From Brevibacterium antiquum (GTDB taxonomy: Bacteria; Actinomycetota; Actinomycetes; Actinomycetales; Brevibacteriaceae), in assembly GCF_016107655.1 (NCBI RefSeq), contig NZ_JABASX010000015.1, positions 1 through 56,003 on the forward strand: a stretch of DNA of 56,003 bases, given 5' to 3'. The notes beneath the pieces were generated by a model. The model made no database searches. It worked only from the letters and a program-made list of their open reading frames with translations, and was not told the origin of the DNA. Made by a program: the position numbers and the translations under genes. Numbering within the stretch: the first letter of the stretch is position 1; the number at the start of each line of letters is the position of its first letter. Positions 33,268 to 41,983 of the stretch are shown piece by piece.

Positions 33268-34538
33268 TTCGATCCACCTGAGCGAAGCTCGGCGAGGATG
33301 GCCTGAACTCGGTCGAAGCGGAAGGTCTTCTCGTCGATGAGCCTCTTCACGATGGCCTTGGATTCCTCGGCAGTGGCGCCGGCAGACACGGCGAGGTTCT
33401 TCGCATGCAGCGACATGTGGCCGCGCTGGACACCTTCGGTGGCAAGGACTCGCAGGGCCGCCAGATTCTGCGCCAGCCCTGCGGCGACGATGATTTCGGC
33501 CAGATCTTTCGCCGTGCTCACCTCGGCGATCTGGAGTGCGGTTCTGGCCGCAGGGTGGACCTTCGTGGCACCGCCCACGAGGCCGACGGGCATCGGCATC
33601 TCGAGGTTGCCGACGAGGTTGCCCTCGGCATTCTTCTCGAACGTGGACAGTGAGGTGTAACGACCGTCGATGAGGGCATGCGAATGGGCCCCGGCTTCCA
33701 CAGCGCGAGTGTCATTGCCGGTGGCCAGGACGACGGCGGAGATGCCGTTCATGATGCCTTTGTTGTGTGTGGCGGCTCGGTACGGGTCGGCTGCGGCCAA
33801 CTCATAGGCGTGGAGGATGTTGTCGACGACCTCGGCGCCTCCCAGCAGCTCCTTGTCGAAGACCGCGCGTGCTCGGCTCAGACGCAGATCGGCCTTATTC
33901 GTCAGGATTCGCAGGAGTGCGTCACCTTCGGCGATCGCCGCGAGGCTGCTTGAGACGGCCTCTGCCATGGTATTGACCGCATTGGCCCCCATGGCGTCGC
34001 GGACGTCGACGTGGAGGTGGACGACGACGTAGGTTGCCGACTTCGCCTCGACGAGACGGACATCGAGGCCCTTGACGCCTCCGCCGACCTCGACGAGCTT
34101 CGGATCCTGGGCATTGGCCAGGTCGATGATCTCCTCCTGGCGTTCGAAGATGCGAGACCGGGCGGCATGGGGGTCTGCCACATTGATGAGCTGGATCTGC
34201 GCCTGCATGATCGGCTGAGATGAGCTGGTGAAGAACCCGCCCTGGGGGCGTGCCATCCGGGCGGCGTTGCTGGCAGCGGCGATGACCGAAGCCTCTTCGG
34301 TGGCCATGGGTACGAGGACATCGGTGCCGTTGATCGTGAAGTTCGTGGCAGTTCCCAAGGGCAGGGAGAAGACGCCGAAGACGTTCTCACTCAGGTTCGC
34401 GGCCTGTTCGGGGCCGAATGCAGTCGCATCGATCTGGGCGAACACCTCGGTGTCGAGCCCGGTTGCCTCGGCTACTGCCGTGCGACGTTCGTTGACCGAC
34501 ATATTGCGGAAGTCGGCGATACGACTGTTCTCTGCCAT
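33264..34538 (-). CDS. mvaA: HMG-CoA reductase, class II (degradative)
   Basis: 424 residues of the soluble class II type known from Pseudomonas mevalonii, where it oxidises mevalonate to HMG-CoA. Active-site regions are visible: 'ENVFGVFSLPLGTATNF', 'PMATEEASVIAAASNAAR' (catalytic Glu), 'DAMGANAVNTMAEAV' (dinucleotide-binding), 'NKGIMNGISAVVLATGND' (Lys and Asp) and 'GHMSLHAKNLA' (His). The ATG at 34538 with AGGAGA upstream is preferred to the frame opening at 34574. Coupling to HMG-CoA lyase and absence of other mevalonate-pathway kinases nearby point to a catabolic role. Confidence 0.96.
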   Translation of the reverse strand: MAENSRIADFRNMSVNERRTAVAEATGLDTEVFAQIDATAFGPEQAANLSENVFGVFSLPLGTATNFTINGTDVLVPMATEEASVIAAASNAARMARPQGGFFTSSSQPIMQAQIQLINVADPHAARSRIFERQEEIIDLANAQDPKLVEVGGGVKGLDVRLVEAKSATYVVVHLHVDVRDAMGANAVNTMAEAVSSSLAAIAEGDALLRILTNKADLRLSRARAVFDKELLGGAEVVDNILHAYELAAADPYRAATHNKGIMNGISAVVLATGNDTRAVEAGAHSHALIDGRYTSLSTFEKNAEGNLVGNLEMPMPVGLVGGATKVHPAARTALQIAEVSTAKDLAEIIVAAGLAQNLAALRVLATEGVQRGHMSLHAKNLAVSAGATAEESKAIVKRLIDEKTFRFDRVQAILAELRSGGSK

Positions 34539-34679
34539 TGTGTGTCTCCTGTCGAGTCTTCTTCGAGTCTGCATCTGCCGACTGCGGCTGCCGAAAGCGG
34601 CCGAGCTGGGCCGGTCAGAACGTTCGCGCAGAGTAATTCCGCGCAGGGTTCAGTCAAACACTTCGGGACTCGATCGCCT

Positions 34680-34696
34680 ATGGCCGTTATGGCCAT
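34680..34696. promoter_or_regulatory. ATGGCC repeat upstream of mvaA
   Basis: ATGGCC (34680-34685) and GGCCAT (34691-34696) form a perfect inverted repeat. The same bases also read as a direct repeat, ATGGCC at 34680 and 34689. It lies about 145 bp upstream of the HMG-CoA reductase start, just beyond the 3' end of the regulator gene, and is the best operator candidate for the mevalonate operon. No clear -10 box was identified. Confidence 0.4.
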
Positions 34697-34754
34697 TGAT
34701 ATCTCCAGCCACTAGCTGGATCGGCCAGGGTGGGTGGCTCGTGCCTGGCTGCAT

Positions 34755-36653
34755 TCAGATCTTCTGCTGGAGCTGATCCAGACGGAGTGCGACGTGGAGG
34801 CGGAACGCATATTCGGGTGCACGCCAGTCGGTGTCGAGTACCGTGTCGATGCGCTCCAGGCGCAGCTTGACGGTGTTGACGTGAACCGAGAGAGCGGCGG
34901 CGGTGCGGCTGACGCTGCTGCTGTGGTCGAAGTATGTGCGCAGTGTGGTGACCAGATCGGCCGATTGTCTCCGGTCCCATCGTCGGAGGGGGCCGAGCAT
35001 GCGCTCCATGAACTGTCCGACGTGTTCGGGGGCCGAGCCGAACATGGCTGTGTAGGGAGCGAAGTCCTCGGCAGGACACACGCCTCTGGTGATCGAAAGC
35101 GAATTGAGGACACGCACGCACGACCACAGCTCGTCCTCTGCGGTGCGCAGCTCCGAACGCTGGAAACCGGTGTCGGAGACGACGACCAGGCAGTTGCGCA
35201 GGACTTCTGAGGCTGTGAGCAGCTCCTCCAGCTGTGTCCGGGTTCGATGAGCCGAACGGGGCAGCAGCACTGTCAGCCCAGGGGAGCGCTGGGTCATGAG
35301 AATCCGCGGCTCGATCCGAGTCAGGTACGAGCCGATGCGGTCGAAGTCGTTGGGACCGGCTTCGACTACTATCAGCTGCCAAGGGCCGAGGAGGGTGAAG
35401 TTGCTGGAGCGTGCTCGCGCTCGCAGCTCGTCCAGACTTCTGGTGTCGGCGATCAGATCGACGGCCAGTTCGCCGCGCACACGGTTCTCGGCGTCGGCAC
35501 GTGAGAGCTCGTTCATCTGGATGAGGGCCAGGGACTGTGCAGCCTGAGCGACGATGCTGTGGTCGCCGTCTTTCGGGTCGTTGTGGAAGCGCACGAACAG
35601 TCCGCTGTGCTGACGTCTGTTCGACGCCACCGAAGCGGCGATGAGCCGCTTGGCCTGAGCAATCTGTACGCTGCGCCCGGTGCGGCGACTGGTGTCTATG
35701 GCCGCATGGATGTCTTCTCGACTCAGGTCGACTTCGGCGAGGAAACCCTCGTCCGCTGGGAATTCGGGGGAGTCGAGGCTCCAGTTGTCGACGATGAGCA
35801 CCTCGGCGCGGAGAGTTTCGGCGATGACGTTGGTGACGGCTGCAACACCGTGGCCCTGCAGCACCAACTGGGTCAGCTGCTCTTCGACCTCGACGAGTCG
35901 CTGCAGTGTATTCGCTTTGGCCGCAGCCAGTTCTTCTGCGGCAGCTGACAGCGCGGCCGCCTCGGCGAGTTCGCCCATGAGTCGTGCGGTCTTGAGAATC
36001 ACCGAGGCATGGTCTGCCAGGGCGGAGAGCAGAGTGATCTCATCTGCTCCGAAGTCATGGGGGTAGCGATTCGCCGCGAACAGGGCGCCGAGTACTTCAC
36101 CGTCGACGACCATCGGCACTCCGAGGAGTGACTCCATGCCTTCGGCCTTGACCGCTGAGTCCACACGCCGCTCATGAGGCAGCTGGGTCAGGTCATAGTC
36201 CGAGGTCCAGTGGGCCGCGCGGTCGCGGACGACCCGGCCTGCAAGTCCGACTCCCGGTGGCACCCGGAGAGCTGGGAGTCGGAGCGAGATCGCCCCGCGA
36301 CTGGCTCTGACGTTGAGCTCGTCGGTTTCGGGGTTGTATTCGGAGAGGTAGGCGATGTCGCAGCCGATCAGCGACTTGGCTCGGTCGACGAGCTTCTGCA
36401 GAAGGCGTTTCGTGTCTCTGACCTGGATGAGCTCCGAGGCGCTTTCGAGCAGAGCTGAGCGTTCATGGTCCTTCTGGCGCCAGCGAACCATGGTCGTGGA
36501 CAGATCGAGCAGCGAGTCGATGAGGGCCGACTGCCGCCCGAGTTCTGATTCCAAAGAGCTGCGATCGACGGGGTTGCCGCGCGCGATCAGGCTGATCGCC
36601 CGTGCGACGGATTCCACTGCTGCTGTCTCCGGTCCTGCTGTGCGCTCCGTCAT
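34755..36653 (-). CDS. GAF-domain, PucR/CdaR-type transcriptional regulator
   Basis: 632 residues. A GAF sensor domain lies at about 70-230 (LIGCDIAYLSEYNPETDELNV ... 'VGLAGRVVRDRAAHW' ... 'SLLGVPMVVDGEVLGALFAANR'). A coiled-coil-like linker rich in Ala/Glu follows (LAEAAALSAAAEELAAAKAN). The C-terminal PucR-type helix-turn-helix is at about 575-625 (YFDHSSSVSRTAAALSVHVNTVKLRLERI). Such proteins usually activate catabolic genes in response to a small molecule. It lies directly upstream of the mevalonate operon on the same strand, separated by 216 bp, and is its likely regulator. Confidence 0.9.
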   Translation of the reverse strand: MTERTAGPETAAVESVARAISLIARGNPVDRSSLESELGRQSALIDSLLDLSTTMVRWRQKDHERSALLESASELIQVRDTKRLLQKLVDRAKSLIGCDIAYLSEYNPETDELNVRASRGAISLRLPALRVPPGVGLAGRVVRDRAAHWTSDYDLTQLPHERRVDSAVKAEGMESLLGVPMVVDGEVLGALFAANRYPHDFGADEITLLSALADHASVILKTARLMGELAEAAALSAAAEELAAAKANTLQRLVEVEEQLTQLVLQGHGVAAVTNVIAETLRAEVLIVDNWSLDSPEFPADEGFLAEVDLSREDIHAAIDTSRRTGRSVQIAQAKRLIAASVASNRRQHSGLFVRFHNDPKDGDHSIVAQAAQSLALIQMNELSRADAENRVRGELAVDLIADTRSLDELRARARSSNFTLLGPWQLIVVEAGPNDFDRIGSYLTRIEPRILMTQRSPGLTVLLPRSAHRTRTQLEELLTASEVLRNCLVVVSDTGFQRSELRTAEDELWSCVRVLNSLSITRGVCPAEDFAPYTAMFGSAPEHVGQFMERMLGPLRRWDRRQSADLVTTLRTYFDHSSSVSRTAAALSVHVNTVKLRLERIDTVLDTDWRAPEYAFRLHVALRLDQLQQKI

Positions 36654-36701
36654 GGGGCCATTATCTCAGCCCGGACCACCAGACCACGTGCCCTGGCAAG
36701 C

Positions 36702-37970
36702 TCACCCCGCTGCGGGGGACATCTCCTTGACGGTCGGCAGTTCGCAGGTGCTGCTCGCCTTCTGCTGGTACCCGGAGAGGAACTCGCCGAGGCGGTTGAT
36801 CGATTCGTCCAGCACCTCGACGGAGGGCAGGGTCACGAGCCGGAAGTGGTCCGGGCGTGACCAGTTGAAGGCCGAGCCGTGGGAGACGAGGATCTTCTGC
36901 TCGCGCAGCAGATCGAGCGCGAACTGTTCGTCATCGACGATGTCGAACTTCTCGACGTCGAGTTTGGCGAACATGTAGAGCGCGCCGCTGGCCCGATGTG
37001 CAGAGACGCCGTCAATGGAGTTCAGCCCCTCGTGTGCGAGATTCATCTGCGCACCGAGTCGACCCTGAGGCAGGACGAGGTCCTCGATTGACTGCTTGCC
37101 GCCCAGGGCAGCCTGGATCGCGTGCTGAGCGGGAACGTTCGCACACATGCGCATATTGGCCAGGAGCTTGATCCCCTCAAGGTAGCTCTTCGCCTCGGAC
37201 AGCGGTCCGGTGATGGCCAGCCAGCCGGCGCGGTATCCGGCGATCCGGTAGGCCTTCGACAGACCGGAGTAGGTCAGGCACAGTACATCGTCGCCGGTGA
37301 GCGTGGCCATATTGACCATTTCGACATCGTCGTAGGTGATTTTCTCGTAGATCTCGTCGGCGAAGATGATGAGGTCGTGGCGACGGGCGATGTCGACGAT
37401 CTTCTTCAGGGTCTCACGCGAATAGACGGCGCCGGTGGGGTTGTTCGGGTTGATGACGACGATGCCGCGGGTGTTCTCGGTGATCTTCGATTCGAGGTCG
37501 TCGAGGTCGGGCTGCCAGGCGGTGGCCTCGTCGCACAGGTAGTGCTTGGGCGTGCCGCCGGAGAGCGCGACCGATGCCGTCCACAGGGGGTAGTCCGGGC
37601 TGGGAACGAGGATCTCGTCGCCGGGGTTGCACAGCGCCTGCAGGGACAGGGTGATGAGTTCGCTGACTCCGTTGCCCAGGAACACCTCGGAGGTGTCCAG
37701 ATTGTGGATGCCGCGGGTCTCGTAGTACTGGACCACGGCCCGGCGCCCGGAGAGGATTCCGCGCGAATCGGAATAACCCTGCGCAACGGGAAGCTGCTTG
37801 ACCATGTCATGGACGATCGCTTCGGGGGCTTCGAATCCGAAGGGGGCGGGGTTGCCGATATTGAGCTTGAGGATGGTGTGGCCCTTGGCTTCCATCGCCT
37901 CGGCCTCTTCGAGGACGGGTCCCCGAATGTCATAGAGGACGTTGGCCAATTTCGACGACTGCCTGTACAT
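36702..37970 (-). CDS. alaA: alanine-type aminotransferase (AlaA-like)
   Basis: 422 residues, class I/II fold-type I aminotransferase. 'QSSKLANVLYDIRGPVLEEA' and 'LKLNIGNPAPFGFEAPEAI' follow the AlaA (YfbQ) pattern of Escherichia coli closely, as does 'QGYSDSRGILSGRRAVVQYY'. The PLP-binding elements are NPNNPTGAVYS, 'FADEIYEKITYD' and the lysine in 'YSGLSKAYRIAGYRAGW'. It transfers the amino group from alanine or glutamate to pyruvate-type acceptors and is usually a housekeeping enzyme. It carries an extra C-terminal tail of about 15 residues. It is probably monocistronic. Confidence 0.93.
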   Translation of the reverse strand: MYRQSSKLANVLYDIRGPVLEEAEAMEAKGHTILKLNIGNPAPFGFEAPEAIVHDMVKQLPVAQGYSDSRGILSGRRAVVQYYETRGIHNLDTSEVFLGNGVSELITLSLQALCNPGDEILVPSPDYPLWTASVALSGGTPKHYLCDEATAWQPDLDDLESKITENTRGIVVINPNNPTGAVYSRETLKKIVDIARRHDLIIFADEIYEKITYDDVEMVNMATLTGDDVLCLTYSGLSKAYRIAGYRAGWLAITGPLSEAKSYLEGIKLLANMRMCANVPAQHAIQAALGGKQSIEDLVLPQGRLGAQMNLAHEGLNSIDGVSAHRASGALYMFAKLDVEKFDIVDDEQFALDLLREQKILVSHGSAFNWSRPDHFRLVTLPSVEVLDESINRLGEFLSGYQQKASSTCELPTVKEMSPAAG

Positions 37971-38032
37971 GGGAACCGTGAGAACCTTTCGATGCGACGT
38001 TTGCTGATACCGCTATTACCACGCTATGGCCC

Positions 38033-38044
38033 TCGCCGAGGTGG
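38033..38044 (+). repeat. intergenic copy of the interspersed motif TCGCCGAGGTGG
   Basis: The oriented motif CGCCGAGGTGG, over-represented across this window, occurs here outside any gene, between alaA and the GNAT gene. Its context, CTCGCCGAGGTGGTTCTG, is identical over 18 bases to the copy inside dsdA (4808-4825). See the finding on this motif for the other positions. Confidence 0.6.
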
Positions 38045-38156
38045 TTCTGACCAATCAGAGGCCCGTTTCGTGAACCTTTGACCGGTTTTCGGATTGTTTG
38101 CCAGACCTTTCGTCACACGGGTCACTTGACGTGGGCCAGCATCGAGAGGCGAACCC

Positions 38157-38738
38157 TCATACTTGCTGTCGGTCGCTGCGCAGCATGCCGAAGATGAGCG
38201 TGTCGCTCCATTCGCCCTTTGACCACCAGTCCTGCCGCAGGTGAGCCTCCTGTCGCATGCCGATGCGTGAGGCCATCCTCGCCGAGGCGGTGTTTCGGGC
38301 ATCCATCTGAGCGACGACTCGATGGAGGCCGTCGTGGGCGAAGGCGGCATTGAGCATGGCGATGGCGGCTTCGGTGGCGAATCCGTGGCCACTGGCTGCG
38401 GGATTGAGCACCCAGCCGATCTCGGCCTTCTCCGATGACTCTCCGTCGAACCAGATCGCGATGTCGCCGATGACGACCGAGCCTTCGATGCCCTCGAGCC
38501 CGTCCGCGGTTTCGATGACCAGTGCGAGTGCGCGAGCCTCGGTGTCCAGGCCGGTTCTCGGAATGCGCTTGGATACCTCGGCCCGCGCCACCTCGGCGGT
38601 CCACGGCTCGCAGAGGAGAAACTGTGCGACGTCTTCGCGGGAGTAGATGGGCAGCAGCGCCTCAGTATCGGACTCCCGATACGTGCGCAGGTGCAGGCGG
38701 TCGGTGGTCAGCGGCAGAGACAGCTCCTGCGGAATCAT
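38157..38738 (-). CDS. GNAT-family N-acetyltransferase (RimJ/RimL-like)
   Basis: About 193 residues of the Acetyltransf_3 group. The start 'LTTDRLHLRTYRESDTEALLPIYS' is typical of RimJ/RimL-like proteins. 'AEIGWVLNPAASGHGFATEA' carries the acetyl-CoA-binding loop (Q/R-x-x-G-x-G/A variant), and 'RVVAQMDARNTASARMASRIGM' is the C-terminal strand-helix. I use the ATG at 38738; a TTG at 38774 would add 12 residues with no better support. Substrates in this family range from ribosomal protein N-termini to small amines, and none is indicated here. Confidence 0.9.
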   Translation of the reverse strand: MIPQELSLPLTTDRLHLRTYRESDTEALLPIYSREDVAQFLLCEPWTAEVARAEVSKRIPRTGLDTEARALALVIETADGLEGIEGSVVIGDIAIWFDGESSEKAEIGWVLNPAASGHGFATEAAIAMLNAAFAHDGLHRVVAQMDARNTASARMASRIGMRQEAHLRQDWWSKGEWSDTLIFGMLRSDRQQV

Positions 38739-38879
38739 GCGTCTAACGCAACCATGAGTCCCGGGTGTGCGCAAGGGGTTGTACGGTCCACGCCGACCGT
38801 CTGCAAGGACTTCATATCGGTGACAAATGGCATCATCAGGCCCGACTGGCTCTGAGTCCTCCCCGCTAAGCTGAGGAGC

Positions 38880-39515
38880 ATGGTCGAGTCAGAATCCGCG
38901 CCCCGTCGCAGGGGGCGTCCGCGGAAGGGACAGAGCGGGGACACCCGGGCGATGATCGCCGAGGCGGCCGCCGCCGAATTCTCCGAAAAGGGATACGAAA
39001 CGGCGAGCATGCGTGGCATCGCCCGCCGCGCCGAAGTCGATCCGGCGCTCGTCCACCACTATTTCGACACGAAAGCGGCCCTGTTCGCTGACGTCGTCAA
39101 GCTCCCAGTCCGGCCCGACAAGATCATCGCTGCGGCCCTCGATGCTCCCCTTCCCGAACTCGGTGCTTCGATCGCCCGCACGGTGCTGCTCGCGTGGGAG
39201 GACCCGAAGGTCAAACCCGTGGGCGTGACGATTCTGCGTTCGGTCGTCAACGGGTCGGCGGCCGGAAAACTCGTCCGTCAGTTCCTGCTGCGCGAACTCA
39301 TGTCCGCGATTGCCCAGCGCCTCGAGAAATCGGGCATCGAAACCGTGCAGGCGCAGCAGCGGGCCTCGATGGTCCTCTCTCAGATCGCCGGGGTGCTCAT
39401 TCTCAGGCATGTCGTCATGGTCGAACCACTGACCTCCAGCCCGATCGAGGAGGTCATCGCTCACGTCGTTCCCGCGGTGCAGGGTCATATCGAGGGGCGC
39501 CGGGCAGAGCGCTGA
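38880..39515 (+). CDS. TetR-family transcriptional regulator
   Basis: 211 residues. A basic N-terminus (RRRGRPRKGQ) precedes the TetR helix-turn-helix (about 25-70: 'TRAMIAEAAAAEFSEKGYETASMRGIARRAEVDPALVHHYFDTKAALFADV'), then a helical ligand domain. TGAGGAGC ends one base before the ATG. It lies 90 bp upstream of an ABC exporter operon on the same strand. A perfect 18-bp palindrome at that operon's start codon is the obvious target, so it probably represses the exporter and responds to an exported compound. Confidence 0.94.
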   Translation: MVESESAPRRRGRPRKGQSGDTRAMIAEAAAAEFSEKGYETASMRGIARRAEVDPALVHHYFDTKAALFADVVKLPVRPDKIIAAALDAPLPELGASIARTVLLAWEDPKVKPVGVTILRSVVNGSAAGKLVRQFLLRELMSAIAQRLEKSGIETVQAQQRASMVLSQIAGVLILRHVVMVEPLTSSPIEEVIAHVVPAVQGHIEGRRAER

Positions 39516-39559
39516 AGGGACCTCGTCGTCCTCGTGGTCCCGCCTCGGGCCGGTTGCCG

Positions 39560-39580
39560 GCTCACGCTCTTGACGTGAGC
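39560..39580. terminator. hairpin between the TetR gene and the ABC exporter operon
   Basis: GCTCACG (39560-39566) and CGTGAGC (39574-39580) are perfect arms around a 7-base loop, 45 bases after the TetR stop and 26 before the exporter start codon. No T-run follows. It could attenuate read-through from the TetR gene or serve as a second regulator site. The choice is open. Confidence 0.4.
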
Positions 39581-39596
39581 GGCCTGGAAGCGTCTA

Positions 39597-39614
39597 ATTC
39601 ATCATATGATGAAT
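39597..39614. promoter_or_regulatory. perfect 18-bp palindrome containing the exporter start codon (TetR operator candidate)
   Basis: ATTCATCATATGATGAAT reads the same on both strands. It contains the two tandem ATGs (39606 and 39609) of the ABC ATPase gene. The nearest purine-rich stretch, GGAAG at 39586-39590, is too far away for a normal ribosome site, so the mRNA may be leaderless. A repressor bound here would cover the transcription and translation starts together. The TetR gene 90 bp upstream is the natural partner. Confidence 0.6.
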
Positions 39615-40442
39615 AACGCGATCGAGACGCGCGGTCTGCGAATTTATCGGGGTCGAACCACAGTCATCGACGGCCTCGATCTCACGGTGCCCGGCGGAGC
39701 GATCGTCGGTCTGCTCGGGCCCAGCGGCAGCGGCAAGACGACTCTCATGCGGGCCGTCGTCGGGGTGCAGATTCTGGCCGGCGGATCGGTGAATGTCTTC
39801 GGTCAGAGCGCGGGGAGCGCATCGCTTCGGCACCGAGTCGGCTACATGACTCAGCGGGCCAGCATCTATGACGATCTGTCCGTGCGGCAGAACCTCCGCT
39901 ACTTCGCTCGCGTTCAGGGCGCTCCTCGTTCGGATGTCGAAAGGGTCATCGATCGCACGGATCTGTCCGGGCAGGCCGATCGTTTGGCCAGGTCCCTCTC
40001 CGGCGGGCAGGCCAGCCGGGTCTCGCTGGCGGCAGCGATGCTCGGCTCGCCGGACCTGCTCGTACTCGATGAACCCACCGTCGGCCTCGACCCTGTGCTG
40101 CGCGGGGATCTGTGGGCCATCTTCCGCAGACTCGCCGAGGAGGGGACGACCCTCCTCGTGTCGAGTCACGTGATGGACGAGGCGACTCGCTGCGATCGAC
40201 TCCTGCTCATGCGTGAGGGCGATCTCATCGCGGACACGACCCCAGAGCAGCTTCTGACGACCACTGGTGCCGACACGGCCGAAGACGCGTTTCTGCGGAT
40301 CATCGAGACCGACGACGCTGGACCGAATCACTCAATCGGCGGTCGCGGTGGCCGTCGTGCCTCGCGATCAGGACGTCTGTCTCCCACACGTCTGCTTGCC
40401 GTTGGGAAGGGCCGGGTTCAGCGGAAGAAGGGGCCACAATGA
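39606..40442 (+). CDS. ABC transporter ATP-binding protein (ABC-2 exporter)
   Basis: 278 residues. Walker A GPSGSGKT, ABC signature LSGGQASRVSLA and Walker B 'LLVLDEPTVGLDP' are all present, with the switch His in 'LLVSSHVMDEATRCDRLLL'. The sequence is of the CcmA/NodI-like drug and polysaccharide exporter type. A basic, low-complexity tail of about 40 residues follows residue 235. The gene overlaps the permease gene by four bases (ATGA, 40439-40442). The start codon lies in an 18-bp palindrome, and a second in-frame ATG at 39609 cannot be excluded. Confidence 0.94.
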   Translation: MMNNAIETRGLRIYRGRTTVIDGLDLTVPGGAIVGLLGPSGSGKTTLMRAVVGVQILAGGSVNVFGQSAGSASLRHRVGYMTQRASIYDDLSVRQNLRYFARVQGAPRSDVERVIDRTDLSGQADRLARSLSGGQASRVSLAAAMLGSPDLLVLDEPTVGLDPVLRGDLWAIFRRLAEEGTTLLVSSHVMDEATRCDRLLLMREGDLIADTTPEQLLTTTGADTAEDAFLRIIETDDAGPNHSIGGRGGRRASRSGRLSPTRLLAVGKGRVQRKKGPQ

Positions 40443-41173
40443 CTCCGATGCGAACCCTGGCCACAGCCGGACGCGTGCTGCTCCAAATCCGCAACGATCC
40501 ACGCACTATCGCTCTGCTCCTCGTCGTACCCAGCCTCCTCATCGGGCTCGTGGCCTGGATCTTCGATGAGACCGAGGTATTCGCGACAATCGGCCCGGCG
40601 ATGCTCGCGCTCTTTCCCTTCATCGTGATGTTCCTCGTCACGAGCATCTCCACCTTGCGCGAACGCCGCAGCGGCACGCTCGAGCGACTGCTGTCGATGC
40701 CCTTGGGCCGCGGTGACTTCATCCTCGGCTACACGCTCGCCTTCGGGATCCTCGCCGTGGTCCAGACCGCTGTCGCCGTCGCCTATGCCACGCTGGTGTG
40801 CGGTCTCGAGATCGAGGGATCCGTATGGATGCTCTTCGTCGTCGCGATCGCTGATGCTCTGCTGGGTACGTCGCTGGGACTGCTCGCAAGCGCCTTCGCC
40901 CGCACCGAATTCCAGGTTGTGCAGTTCATGCCTGCGCTCGTTTTTCCCCAGATCCTCCTCGGCGGCATCTTCCTGCCCCGTGATCAGCTGCCCGAGGTGC
41001 TCGAGACCATCGGCGACTGGCTGCCGCTCTCACACGCGATCGATGCGCTCACGGCAGTCGCGAGCGGCGATGAGGATTCCAGCTACATCTTGCTGCGCAT
41101 CCTCTTCATCGGATGGTGGATTCTCGCCGCGATCATCATCGGTTCGCTGACGCTGCGACGGCGCACGCAGTAG
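40439..41173 (+). CDS. ABC-2 type transporter permease
   Basis: 244 residues, six membrane segments, beginning 'RTLATAGRVLLQIRNDPRTIALLLVVPSLLIGLVAW'. 'ISTLRERRSGTLERLLSMPLGRGDFILGY' is the conserved cytoplasmic loop of ABC-2 permeases, and 'FLPRDQLPEVLETIGDWLPLSHAIDAL' the usual C-terminal extracellular loop. With the coupled ATPase and the upstream TetR gene it forms a complete two-component exporter. The substrate is unknown; drugs or toxic metabolites are typical for TetR-controlled systems. Confidence 0.94.
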   Translation: MTPMRTLATAGRVLLQIRNDPRTIALLLVVPSLLIGLVAWIFDETEVFATIGPAMLALFPFIVMFLVTSISTLRERRSGTLERLLSMPLGRGDFILGYTLAFGILAVVQTAVAVAYATLVCGLEIEGSVWMLFVVAIADALLGTSLGLLASAFARTEFQVVQFMPALVFPQILLGGIFLPRDQLPEVLETIGDWLPLSHAIDALTAVASGDEDSSYILLRILFIGWWILAAIIIGSLTLRRRTQ

Positions 41174-41252
41174 TACGGCTGACGCGCCTTGAGGGTCGCT
41201 GCGAGACACACCCTCCCGTCTGCTGTGCCGCAGAGCACCCATCTAGCCGAAA

Positions 41253-41966
41253 CTACTTCTTCGGCCTGCTCAGGGCCCGTTTCCACGACAGCTTGGGCCC
41301 CGACTGCAGGATGGAACGTTCGAAGATCCGGGTCGCCAGCAGCAGAGCCAGGATCGTGGTGATCGCGAGGATGAGCAGGGAGACGAGCGGCTCCCACCAT
41401 TCGATGGTGCCGAGGAAGATGCGCATCGGGACCGCGACCGCCGCGGAGAAGGGGATGTAGGACATCACCGCCATCACCGTCTCGTTGGACGAGAAGAGGA
41501 TGACGGCCATATAGGGCAGGACGATGAGCATCATGATCGGGCTGGATCTCGAGCCCAGGTCCTCCGTCCGGGAGACCATCGAAGTGGCCGCGGCGTAGAG
41601 GGAGGCGATCATGACGAACCCGACGATGAAGAGCGGGATGAACCAGGCGATGGGCTCCGTGACCTTGCCGAGGACCAGATCGTTCCCTCCGATGGCGGCC
41701 CCGATGAGGACTGAGAGCGCAGTCAGGCCGATCTGTGCGAAGGCGAGGATCGAGCACACAAGCACCTTGCCGAACATCAGCACCTTCGCCGAGGTGGAGG
41801 CGAGGAGAATCTCGACGATCCGCGACTGCTTCTCCTCCACCGCCGAGGAGGCGATGGTCGTTCCGAAGGTCACCGCCGACATGAAGAACACGAGCCCGAG
41901 GCCCAACCCGATCAGGTACGTGAGCCCCGGCCGGTCATGTTCGCTCCCCGATGCCTCCAGACATCT
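41253..41966 (-). pseudogene. truncated ABC-2 permease (NatB-like C-terminal half)
   Basis: About 235 residues match only the second half of NatB-type ABC permeases. 'GLGLGLVFFMSAVTFGTTIASSAVEEKQSRIVEILLASTSAKVLM' is followed by four more membrane segments and an ordinary end (SWKRALSRPKK). The first half, with the N-terminal helix and large extracellular loop, is absent, as is the ATPase partner. Similarity stops at about 41955-41966, right against the 16-bp palindrome next to the rskA stop codon. The first available Met is not preceded by a ribosome site. It looks like a deletion remnant. Confidence 0.8.
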
Positions 41967-41967
41967 C

Positions 41968-41983
41968 GGCAATGGCCATTGCC
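41968..41983 (-). terminator. perfect 16-bp palindrome directly after the rskA stop
   Basis: GGCAATGGCCATTGCC is a perfect palindrome whose last base is shared with the rskA stop codon (41983-41985). It could act as a transcription terminator hairpin without a T-run, or as a protein site. It also marks the edge at which the truncated NatB-like permease begins. Confidence 0.45.
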
